DNA from: Anaerolinea sp.
Lineage (GTDB): Bacteria; Chloroflexota; Anaerolineae; Anaerolineales; Anaerolineaceae
Reading direction: 5' to 3'
NCBI GenBank assembly: GCA_020216845.1
Contig: JAIWNK010000136.1
Location: forward strand, 1-15,731
Length of the DNA: 15,731 bases
The first letter of the stretch is position 1, and each line of letters begins with the position of its first letter. Below are positions 1 to 6,255 of the stretch, piece after piece. The position numbers and the translations under genes are program-made. The notes under the pieces are model-generated. The model did not search any database. It had not been told where the DNA came from and saw only the letters and a list, made by a program, of their open reading frames with translations.

Positions 1-816
1 AATGCCCGCTTGGGCATAGGCGGTGCGTGCAGAGCGTTCAGCTGCGCTGAGGTGGAGCGGCGTTTTGCGTGAGTGCACGGCGATCGTGTCTGTGGCAGCT
101 GCGGAGCCAACCACGCGGATGAAAGGGCGGTTGGGTTGCCGGATGAGCATATCCAGCGGAACGAGGACTGCCGCGGCAGCGCCATCCCCTACGGCAGAAG
201 CATCCATGATGTTGATGGGGTCTGCCACCATGGTCGCTTTCAGGTAGGCTTTTTCATTGATGGCTTTTTGGAAGCGGGCATAGGGGTTATGGACGGCGTT
301 GGCATGGGCATTGATTGAGAAAGGCGCAAAATGCACTTTTTCCCATTTGTATTCGTACATGTAGCGTTGCATAATCAGGGCGTTGAGGGCGACAAACGAC
401 AGACCCTGCCCTGCTTCCCAATCCGCGTCTGCTGCGGTGGCAAGCTCGCCCGTGATTTCGCTGCCAGGTGAGTCGGTCATTTTTTCTACACCGACAGCAA
501 TGGCGCAATCCATTGCCCCGGAAGCAACCGCCATCAGCGCATTGCGGAATGCGGCGCTACCGGAGCCGCACGCGGCTTCAATGTGGACAGCTTCGCCGTA
601 GGGCATGCCGACCCAATCGGCAATGTAGGTGCCTAGCTGTTGTTGATGATTGGCAGAGCCAGACATCATGTTGCCAACAAACAAACCTTCGGCGCGTTGA
701 ATGCCGGCATCTTGCATGGCAGCTAGAATGGCTTCTCCGGCTAGTTCTCGCAGGGATTTATCCCACTGTTCTTCAACTTTTGTTTGCCCAATTCCCAGGA
801 TGGCGACAGGACGCAT
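1..816 (-). CDS. Thiolase (acetyl-CoA C-acetyltransferase family), C-terminus cut by window edge
   Basis: The reverse strand reads open from ATG at 816 to base 1 (272 codons, no stop), so this is the N-terminal two thirds of a protein that is about 385-390 residues in this family. It begins MRPVAILGIGQTKVEEQ, typical of archaeal/SCP-x-like thiolases. The nucleophilic Cys is Cys83 in EAACGSGSAAF, and a GVEKMTD motif follows. The C-terminal His and second Cys motifs lie outside the window. Such enzymes condense or cleave acyl-CoA in the cytoplasm. In archaea and some Chloroflexota this subfamily sits beside HMG-CoA synthase and a DUF35 zinc-ribbon/OB protein and feeds the mevalonate pathway; that role is inferred here because the next gene is not visible. 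The start is supported by AAGAGG (827-822) five bases upstream. A beta-oxidation role remains possible. Confidence 0.85.
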   Translation of the reverse strand, partial: MRPVAILGIGQTKVEEQWDKSLRELAGEAILAAMQDAGIQRAEGLFVGNMMSGSANHQQQLGTYIADWVGMPYGEAVHIEAACGSGSAAFRNALMAVASGAMDCAIAVGVEKMTDSPGSEITGELATAADADWEAGQGLSFVALNALIMQRYMYEYKWEKVHFAPFSINAHANAVHNPYARFQKAINEKAYLKATMVADPINIMDASAVGDGAAAAVLVPLDMLIRQPNRPFIRVVGSAAATDTIAVHSRKTPLHLSAAERSARTAYAQAGI

Positions 817-847
817 AGAAACCTCTTATTTGAAAAGCTATGTTTGT

Positions 848-853
848 ATTATA
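848..853 (-). promoter_or_regulatory. Putative -10 box of thiolase gene
   Basis: The reverse strand carries a perfect TATAAT in the 65-bp gap between the methyltransferase stop and the thiolase ATG. It lies about 31 bases upstream of the ATG, so a transcript would have a leader of roughly 25 nt that includes the AAGAGG ribosome-binding site. No good -35 hexamer stands at 16-18 bp. Thiolase could also be read through from the upstream methyltransferase gene. Confidence 0.45.
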
Positions 854-881
854 CGGGCAAGCTCTATCAATAGCTATCACT

Positions 882-1541
882 TTATTGGTTTGTATCAAGT
901 TGTTGCGCGGCGTAACGCAGAAAATAGGCAATGACGCCAAAGGCAATGGCAACGTTGAGGGAGCGTTTGTAGCCTTGCATTGGAATCCAAATGCAGCGTT
1001 CGCTTCTTGCAAGCAGGTCAGGGTCTACGCCCGAGACCTCGTTGCCAACGATGAGCAGGATGGGGCGTTGGGGGTGTAGCAGCGGGCCAATTTCGAACAG
1101 CGAGGTGGCGTTGGTGCTGACCTCAAGGGCCCACAGGTGCAAGCCGCGTTGCTGTGCATCCTCAGCGGCATCCAAGGCGTTGGGCCAATAGCGCCATGGG
1201 ACGGCATGTTCGGCGCCCAGGGCGGTTTTGGCTACTTTGGGATGCTCGGGGGTGGGGGTCAATCCACACAGGTGCAGGTGCTGCAAGCCGGCACCATCGG
1301 CTGTGCGGAACATGGCGCCAACATTGAAGGTGCTGCGGATGTTGTCGAGCAAGACTTCAACTGCTGGGCCAGGTGGCGGTTGGCTGCTGCGCGGGTTGTC
1401 ATCGTCGGCGTTGCGGATGGTGGCGACCATGGGGGCAGGGCTGCCGCAGCGCGGGCAAGTTTGCCCCAGCTCGCCCGTTGCCGGGGCGGGAAAACGAAAA
1501 CGACACAAGCTGTTGCTGCATTGACGGATGATTTCAGACAT
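882..1541 (-). CDS. TrmH/SpoU-family RNA 2'-O-methyltransferase with N-terminal zinc ribbon
   Basis: A 219-residue cytoplasmic protein. Residues 66-84 hold SpoU motif 1 (NIRSTFNVGAMFRTADGAG). Motif 2 is VGNEVSGVD. Motif 3 is IPMQGYKRSLNVAIAFG near the C-terminus. Together these form the trefoil-knot SAM site of the SPOUT superfamily, which methylates the 2'-OH of tRNA or rRNA riboses. Residues 8-32 add Cys8-x4-Cys13 and Cys29-x2-Cys32, a likely zinc ribbon that standard TrmH and RlmB lack; it may help bind RNA. The catalytic Arg of motif 1 and Asn of motif 3 are present. The RNA target cannot be told from sequence. There is no Shine-Dalgarno sequence at a usable distance from the ATG, and the -10-like TAAAAT ends six bases before it, so the mRNA may be leaderless. 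The gene lies upstream of, and in the same direction as, the thiolase. Confidence 0.88.
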   Translation of the reverse strand: MSEIIRQCSNSLCRFRFPAPATGELGQTCPRCGSPAPMVATIRNADDDNPRSSQPPPGPAVEVLLDNIRSTFNVGAMFRTADGAGLQHLHLCGLTPTPEHPKVAKTALGAEHAVPWRYWPNALDAAEDAQQRGLHLWALEVSTNATSLFEIGPLLHPQRPILLIVGNEVSGVDPDLLARSERCIWIPMQGYKRSLNVAIAFGVIAYFLRYAAQQLDTNQ

Positions 1542-1586
1542 GGCTTGATTTTATCATCCTGTTCCAAAATGCAGTACAATTTAAAT
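1542..1586. promoter_or_regulatory. Divergent overlapping promoters, both apparently leaderless
   Basis: This 45-bp gap separates two divergent ATGs. On the plus strand TACAAT (1575-1580) ends six bases before the kinase ATG at 1587; a possible -35 is TTATCA (1551-1556, 18-bp spacing). On the minus strand TAAAAT (1553-1548) ends six bases before the methyltransferase ATG at 1541; its -35 is not clear. The kinase -35 overlaps the methyltransferase -10, so polymerase binding at the two would compete. Neither ATG has a properly spaced Shine-Dalgarno sequence. A palindrome ATTTAAAT lies at 1579-1586. Confidence 0.5.
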
Positions 1587-2567
1587 ATGAATGCATGGTC
1601 TGATGGCTTTGCTCCTGTTTTGTTGGCGTGGTTGGCGTTTTTGGGCGGGCTGTTGTGGCTTTTGAAGATTGGGTTTCGGCGCGGACGTTTGTTTTGGGGG
1701 ATGGTGGCTTTGACGGGGGCGTTGGGGGTGGTGACGGTGTTGGTGAAGTTGCAGCTGTGGGGCGGGGCCTGGTTGATGTTGGATGGCGTGCTGATTGCCT
1801 GTGCCATTGCGTTTCCGATGATGTTGCAACGGTTGCGGCGTCAGCGGGCAGAAATTGACCGTCTGGAACGGATTGTTGAGGCGCGCTCGGATCGGGTGAC
1901 GGCATTGGGACATGAGATTCGCACTCCTTTGGCAATGATTAAGGGAGCGAGTGATTTGCTGTTGGAGGGCAAACCGGGGCCGTTGACGGAACATCAGCTC
2001 AATTTCGTTCGGACGGTGAATCAGAATTGTGAACAGATGATTTTGCTGGCTGAGGATTTGTTGGTGCAGGCGCGCATTGAGGCAGGGTTATTCAAGCTGC
2101 GATTGGAACGATTGGATTTAAAAGATTTGATCTATCGCATCGTCAAGGATGCCCGTACAATTGCTGAGCAACGCGGGCAAACCATTCGTATTGATGCGCC
2201 ACAAGTGATGACCCCTGTGCATGTGGACCCGCGTTTAATCCGGCAGGCGATGATGAATTTGTTAACCAATGCCAGCCGGCACACCTCGCACGGGGGGCAC
2301 ATTTACGTGTCCCTGGCCGAAAACGATGATCGGGTGGTGGTTTCGGTGATGGATGATGGCGCGGGCATGTCGGCAGAAGAGAAGAATAAGTTGTTTCAGC
2401 GCTTCTCCAGCGGTCGCCCTTTGGGCGATGGAACCGGGATGGGGTTGGTGATTACTCGTCAGATTATTGAGCTGCACGGTGGAATAATGATGGTAGACAC
2501 AACGTTGGGGAAGGGGACGATGTTTTTGTTTTCGATTCCGCGTTTGCAGGTGGATGATGAGAGATAA
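1587..2567 (+). CDS. Membrane-bound sensor histidine kinase, no distinct sensor domain
   Basis: A 326-residue kinase. Residues about 9-29, 36-54 and 58-80 are three hydrophobic membrane helices with only very short loops. A short charged linker/coiled coil follows (about 82-104). The phosphoacceptor is His109 in the H-box LGHEIRTPL. The HATPase domain follows, with N-box QAMMNLLTNASRH, G1 box DDGAGM and G2 box GTGMGLVITRQIIELHGG, all intact. It should autophosphorylate and pass phosphate to the regulator encoded next. No PAS, HAMP or periplasmic domain is visible, so it may sense through its membrane part or a partner such as a transporter. The frame is open much further upstream, but that part is antisense to the methyltransferase; I chose ATG 1587 because the -10 box lies directly before it. 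ATG 1569 lies upstream of the -10 box and should not be transcribed. The 3' end overlaps the regulator gene. Confidence 0.88.
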   Translation: MNAWSDGFAPVLLAWLAFLGGLLWLLKIGFRRGRLFWGMVALTGALGVVTVLVKLQLWGGAWLMLDGVLIACAIAFPMMLQRLRRQRAEIDRLERIVEARSDRVTALGHEIRTPLAMIKGASDLLLEGKPGPLTEHQLNFVRTVNQNCEQMILLAEDLLVQARIEAGLFKLRLERLDLKDLIYRIVKDARTIAEQRGQTIRIDAPQVMTPVHVDPRLIRQAMMNLLTNASRHTSHGGHIYVSLAENDDRVVVSVMDDGAGMSAEEKNKLFQRFSSGRPLGDGTGMGLVITRQIIELHGGIMMVDTTLGKGTMFLFSIPRLQVDDER

Positions 2568-3243
2568 ACCGTTGATTCTGGTGGTGGATGATGAGCCGCA
2601 AATGGTTGGGATTGTGACATTTGCGCTTGAGTCGCAAGGGTTTGATGTGGTGCGTGCCTACGATGGTCAACAGGCTTTGCAAATTGTGGAGCAAGTGCAC
2701 CCCGATTTGGTGGTGTTGGATGTGATGATGCCCAAGGTGGACGGATTTAAGGTTTGTCAGCAGGTGCGGCTAAAGACGAGCATTCCGGTTTTGTTGCTGA
2801 CGGCCCGCACTGAAGATGAAGATGTAATCCATGGGTTAGAGCTGGGAGCAGACGATTATGTGATGAAGCCGTTCAATCCGCGCGCTTTGGCATTGCGCGT
2901 TCAGGCCATTTTGCGCCGCTGCGGTTGGGGGGATGAGCGACATTTGTTGAGCGTGCGTGAGCTTGTGCTGGATTTGGATACGCATCAGGTGACGGTGCGC
3001 GGTCAGGCTGTGGCGGTGACAGTGAACGAGTTTGAATTGTTGCGACAATTGATGTTGAATGCTGGGCGAGTGATTTCGTGGCAGGCTTTGCTGAAAGAGG
3101 TTTGGCAGATTGACGTATGGGATGGTGGCAAGGAGATGGTCAAGACGGCGGTTTATCGGTTGCGGCAGAAGATAGAAATTGAACCCGACCATCCGGATTA
3201 CATTATTACTGTGCGCGGCGTGGGCTATTCGTTGCAACCCTAA
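2554..3243 (+). CDS. OmpR/PhoB-family response regulator
   Basis: A 229-residue DNA-binding response regulator. The receiver domain (about 6-120) has acidic residues Asp12, Asp13 and Glu14, the phosphoacceptor Asp56 in VVLDVMMPKVDGF, Thr83 in LLTAR and Lys105 in VMKPF. The C-terminal winged-helix domain (about 130-229) shows the OmpR-type core NEFELLRQLMLNAGRVISW and ends in YRLRQKIE...VRGVGYSL. Phosphorylation by the kinase should drive dimer binding to direct repeats. The gene overlaps the kinase stop by 14 bp (11 bp if the second ATG at 2557 is used), so translation is probably coupled. Three direct repeats of the kind bound by this family follow immediately after the stop codon, in front of the transporter operon, which is the most likely target. 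It resembles PhoB/PhoP/RegX3, but a phosphate role is inferred, not shown. Confidence 0.92.
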   Translation: MMRDKPLILVVDDEPQMVGIVTFALESQGFDVVRAYDGQQALQIVEQVHPDLVVLDVMMPKVDGFKVCQQVRLKTSIPVLLLTARTEDEDVIHGLELGADDYVMKPFNPRALALRVQAILRRCGWGDERHLLSVRELVLDLDTHQVTVRGQAVAVTVNEFELLRQLMLNAGRVISWQALLKEVWQIDVWDGGKEMVKTAVYRLRQKIEIEPDHPDYIITVRGVGYSLQP

Positions 3244-3244
3244 C

Positions 3245-3274
3245 TTTGTGACGATTCTGTGACCGAACTGTTAC
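3245..3274 (+). promoter_or_regulatory. Pho-box-like operator: three 8-bp direct repeats, 11-bp phase
   Basis: The sequence holds TTTGTGAC (3245), TCTGTGAC (3256) and ACTGTTAC (3267), whose starts are exactly 11 bp apart, about one helical turn. The layout matches the Pho box, in which CTGTCA-like units recur every 11 bp and each binds one OmpR/PhoB-type DNA-binding domain. A further ACTGTC at 3284-3289 is 17 bp from the third unit, out of phase, and could serve as a -35 element. The site lies between the response regulator gene and the transporter operon. The regulator encoded just upstream is the obvious candidate ligand; that link is inferred. Confidence 0.6.
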
Positions 3275-3283
3275 CAGAAGGAA

Positions 3284-3313
3284 ACTGTCCCCGTCAATTC
3301 TTAATGCTATTCT
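3284..3313 (+). promoter_or_regulatory. Putative regulated promoter of transporter operon
   Basis: ACTGTC (3284-3289) and TATTCT (3308-3313) are 18 bp apart and would make a weak promoter needing an activator, as expected downstream of Pho-box-like repeats. Transcription would start near 3320, giving a leader of about 34 nt that contains a T8 run (3333-3340) and the AGGAG ribosome-binding site (3342-3346). The -10 call is weak (four of six matches). Confidence 0.35.
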
Positions 3314-3353
3314 TATCTTGTCGTTTGAACTCTTTTTTTTCAGGAGAAACAGG

Positions 3354-4406
3354 ATGAGAGGCTATGTGAAAGTTTTTGTTTTTTTGGTTGTCATCATGGC
3401 AACCGTATTGTCGGGCTGCAAAACGCAGCCAACTGAGCAGGCAAAACCTGCTGTGGGCGGCAAGTTGACGGTGCTTTGCACCCCACAGGAAGACTGGTGC
3501 GTAGCGTTGACACAAAAATTCCAGGCTGATACGGGCATTGAAACCAATTATGTCCGCTTATCAAGCGGCGAATCGGTTGCTCGTCTGCGCGCCGGCAAGG
3601 ATAACCCAGAGTTCGATGTTTGGTTCGGCGGCCCAGCAGATGGGTATATGGTGGCCAAAAATGAAGGCCTGTTGGAGCCCTACGTTTCGCCGAACGCAGC
3701 TGTCATTCCGGACGCGTTGAAGGATAAGGATGGCTATTGGACGGGGATTTATGTCGGCGCATTGGGCTTCTGCTCGAACAAGAAGGTGCTTGATAGCTTG
3801 GGCCTTCCGGTGCCGACTTCCTGGCAGGATTTGCTTGACCCGAAGTATAAGGGGCAGATTGCCATGGCGCATCCTGCGACTTCTGGCACGGCCTTCACTG
3901 CTTTTTGGACGGTGGTGACGCTGAATAACTATGATATTGACGCGGCTTTCACGTATTACAAGTCGTTGCACAACAACATTTTGCAATACACTAAGACGGG
4001 TTCGGCCCCCGGTCCAATGGCAGGACGTGGCGAAATTGCAACGGCAATCATTTTCTCACACGACTGTGTCAAATATCAGGAAGAGGGCATGACTGACCTG
4101 GTGATTAGCTTCCCGAAAGAAGGCACTGGTTACGAGATTGGTGGTGTTGGCATTGTGAAAGGGGCAAAGAACCCTGATGCGGCCAAGCTGTGGATTGATT
4201 ATGTGCTGACGGCCAAGACGCAAGAGCTGGCGGCGACGGTCAAATCCTTCCAGTTACCGACCAATCCGGATGCAAAGGTGCCGGAAAAGTCGGTCAAATT
4301 GGCGGATGTGAAACTGGTGGATTACAATTTCACCAAATCAGCTGAGGCCAAGAAGGGGATCACCGAACGCTTTGATGCGGAAATTGCCCCTGCGCCCAAA
4401 GAGTAA
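3354..4406 (+). CDS. ABC transporter substrate-binding lipoprotein, FbpA/AfuA class (COG1840-like)
   Basis: A 350-residue extracytoplasmic binding protein. The N-terminus has a basic start, a hydrophobic helix (about 8-19) and a lipobox LSGC with Cys22, so it should be lipid-anchored. The mature part begins KLTVLC and contains FDVWFGGPADGY, typical of the family first named for ferric-iron carriers and also holding 2-aminoethylphosphonate and sugar-phosphate binders. Where FbpA has its iron-binding Tyr-Tyr pair after a GEI segment, this protein reads GEIATAIIFSHDC, with Ser235-His236-Asp237. From memory the hexose-phosphate binder AfuA uses a His-Asp pair in this region. Other possible phosphate or hydroxyl ligands are Ser70-Ser71-Gly72 and Thr176-Ser177-Gly178. 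I infer a phosphorylated organic substrate. I chose ATG 3354 because AGGAG stands seven bases upstream. It is the first gene of the transporter operon and follows the Pho-box-like repeats. Confidence 0.88.
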   Translation: MRGYVKVFVFLVVIMATVLSGCKTQPTEQAKPAVGGKLTVLCTPQEDWCVALTQKFQADTGIETNYVRLSSGESVARLRAGKDNPEFDVWFGGPADGYMVAKNEGLLEPYVSPNAAVIPDALKDKDGYWTGIYVGALGFCSNKKVLDSLGLPVPTSWQDLLDPKYKGQIAMAHPATSGTAFTAFWTVVTLNNYDIDAAFTYYKSLHNNILQYTKTGSAPGPMAGRGEIATAIIFSHDCVKYQEEGMTDLVISFPKEGTGYEIGGVGIVKGAKNPDAAKLWIDYVLTAKTQELAATVKSFQLPTNPDAKVPEKSVKLADVKLVDYNFTKSAEAKKGITERFDAEIAPAPKE

Positions 4407-4423
4407 TCGGGCGTAAGCGCGCG

Positions 4424-4485
4424 GCACCTGGCATGACAGGCCGAGCTGAAAACAAGACCCGTTATGCCAGGTGCAAGTTTTTTTT
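4424..4485 (+). terminator. Hairpin plus T8 between binding protein and permease genes: probable attenuator
   Basis: GCACCTGGCAT (4424-4434) pairs perfectly with ATGCCAGGTGC (4464-4474). The stem continues inward as GACAGG/CCCGTT with one G-U pair and one A-C mismatch, giving about 17 pairs closed by a 17-nt loop. Eight T's follow at 4478-4485. This is a classic intrinsic terminator shape inside an operon. It probably causes partial termination and protects the 3' end, so that the binding protein is made in excess over the permease and ATPase. Confidence 0.8.
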
Positions 4486-4509
4486 GAAGATTGGGGAAGG
4501 CGGTTTTTA

Positions 4510-6231
4510 ATGCAATCTTTGTCACTCAATCGTTCGTTGCGGGAATATCGGCGTTTGGCTTCGGATTGGACGTTGCTCCTCGGCCTGGTGGTCGTGGTGG
4601 TGTTCCTGGCGGTGGCTATTGTTTGGCCATTGTTGAAAATTTTGGGCGTGGGGTTCTCGGCAGATGCATTGGCGCTATATCGCAAGTATTTTTCTTCGCC
4701 AGTGTATTTGCGGATTATGTGGAATACGGTTGAATTGGGGCTGGTTGTTGGGGCTGTTGGCACCTTGTTGGGCTTTCTGTTTGCCTATGTGCAGGTGCGC
4801 TTGGATGTGCCCTTGAAGAAATTTATGAATCTGATGGCGCTGTTGCCGATCATTAGTCCGCCGTTTGCGGTGGCGACTGCTGCAATTGTGTTGTTTGGGC
4901 GCGGGGGGCTGATTACTTATCAGCTGTTTGGGATTCGCAATAATTTGTATGGCTTTCGCGGGCTGGTGTTGGTACTTTCGCTGTCGCTGTTTACGGTGGC
5001 CTATTTGAACCTTAAGGGAATGATGGAAGCTCTGGACCCAGCCTTGGATGAGGCAGCAACCAATTTGGGCGCGAACAAGTGGGCGGTGTTCCGCACGGTC
5101 ACGCTGCCAATGCTCATCCCGGGCATTGCCGGGTCCTTTTTGTTGCTGTTTGTTGAGGCAATTGCTGACCTGGCCAACCCATTGGTCTTGGGGGGAGATT
5201 TTACGGTGTTGGCTTCGCGAGTGTATATTGCGATTTCGGGTGAATATGATACGTTGGCGGGGGCAGTTTTGTCTTTGATTTTGTTGGTGCCTTCGCTGAC
5301 GGTGTATTTGGTGCAACGGTATTGGGTGAGCCGCAAGTCGTTTATTTCGGTGACGGGCAAGCCTTCGGGGCGGCATCAATCCATTCGCAATCCGTTGGTG
5401 CGTTGGGGCTTGTTTGCGGTGGTGATGCTCATCTCGCTGCTGATTTTGATGTTGTATGGGACGGTGGTGGTGGGGGCCTTTACCAAGCTGTTTGGAATTA
5501 ATTTTGACTTTACGCTGGCAAACTTTGAGTTTGTGATTATGGGGTTGGGGTCACAGGCAATGGGCGATACTTCGGCAATGTCGGCTATTTCGACGCCGAT
5601 TGCGGGTTTGCTGGGCATGGTGATTGCCTGGCTGGTGGTGCGCAAGTCGTTTGCCGGGCGGGCGGTGTTGGATTTTGTGGCCATGTTGGGCATTGCAGTG
5701 CCGGGGACGGTGTTGGGCATTGGCTATTTGCTGGCTTTCAATGCGCCCTTGAAGATTGGCAACAACGTTCTCTTGCCGGCTTTGGCGGGAGGCACGGCTT
5801 TGGCAGGGGGCTGGATTGCAATTATCCTGGCGTATGTGGTGCGCAGTGTGCCGGCGGGGTTGCGCGCTGGGGTGGCTTCGTTGCAGCAAATTGACCCGGC
5901 GATTGAAGAGGCCTCGATTAGTTTGGGAGCGGATAGTTCGGTGACATTCCGAAAAATAACTTTGCCGCTCATCCGTCCGGCCTTTTTTACGGGGTTGGTA
6001 TATAGCTTCGCGCGTGCCATGACTTCACTTTCTGCGGTCATCTTTTTGGCAACACCCGAAGCCAAGATTATGACAGCGCAGATTTTGAATGAGGTGGACG
6101 CTGGACGGTTTGGTAATGCGTTTGCTTATTGTGTTATTTTGATTGGATTGGTGCTGGCGGTGATTGGCTTGTTGTATGTGGTGGTGGGCACCTCCAATGG
6201 GGTGGAGCGCGATTTGGGTCGCGCACGATAG
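4510..6231 (+). CDS. Fused two-module ABC transporter permease (FbpB/AfuB type)
   Basis: A 573-residue inner-membrane protein with about 12 hydrophobic helices. It consists of two permease modules in one chain, so a single polypeptide forms the whole channel. Each half ends with an EAA loop that docks on the ATPase. The first is EAATNLGANKWAVFRTVTLP from about residue 181; the second is EEASISLGADSSVTFRKITLP from about residue 466. This fusion is usual for permeases of the ferric/phosphonate/sugar-phosphate class. I chose ATG 4510, preceded by GGGGAAGG (4493-4500). The in-frame GTG at 4471 lies within the terminator stem and is not credible. The gene follows the probable attenuator and precedes the ATPase gene by 24 bases, so the two are surely co-transcribed. 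Substrate choice rests mainly with the binding protein. Confidence 0.92.
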   Translation: MQSLSLNRSLREYRRLASDWTLLLGLVVVVVFLAVAIVWPLLKILGVGFSADALALYRKYFSSPVYLRIMWNTVELGLVVGAVGTLLGFLFAYVQVRLDVPLKKFMNLMALLPIISPPFAVATAAIVLFGRGGLITYQLFGIRNNLYGFRGLVLVLSLSLFTVAYLNLKGMMEALDPALDEAATNLGANKWAVFRTVTLPMLIPGIAGSFLLLFVEAIADLANPLVLGGDFTVLASRVYIAISGEYDTLAGAVLSLILLVPSLTVYLVQRYWVSRKSFISVTGKPSGRHQSIRNPLVRWGLFAVVMLISLLILMLYGTVVVGAFTKLFGINFDFTLANFEFVIMGLGSQAMGDTSAMSAISTPIAGLLGMVIAWLVVRKSFAGRAVLDFVAMLGIAVPGTVLGIGYLLAFNAPLKIGNNVLLPALAGGTALAGGWIAIILAYVVRSVPAGLRAGVASLQQIDPAIEEASISLGADSSVTFRKITLPLIRPAFFTGLVYSFARAMTSLSAVIFLATPEAKIMTAQILNEVDAGRFGNAFAYCVILIGLVLAVIGLLYVVVGTSNGVERDLGRAR

Positions 6232-6255
6232 GTCTGGAAATAAAAGGAGAATGCC

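Noticed and set aside
1137-1586. Upstream in-frame extension of the histidine kinase by 150 codons
   Set aside because: It is antisense to the well-supported methyltransferase, matches no kinase N-terminus, and the promoter-like -10 box lies at 1575-1580, directly before ATG 1587.
4471-4509. In-frame GTG start of the permease at 4471
   Set aside because: It falls inside the 3' arm of the terminator hairpin and has no ribosome-binding site; ATG 4510 fits better.
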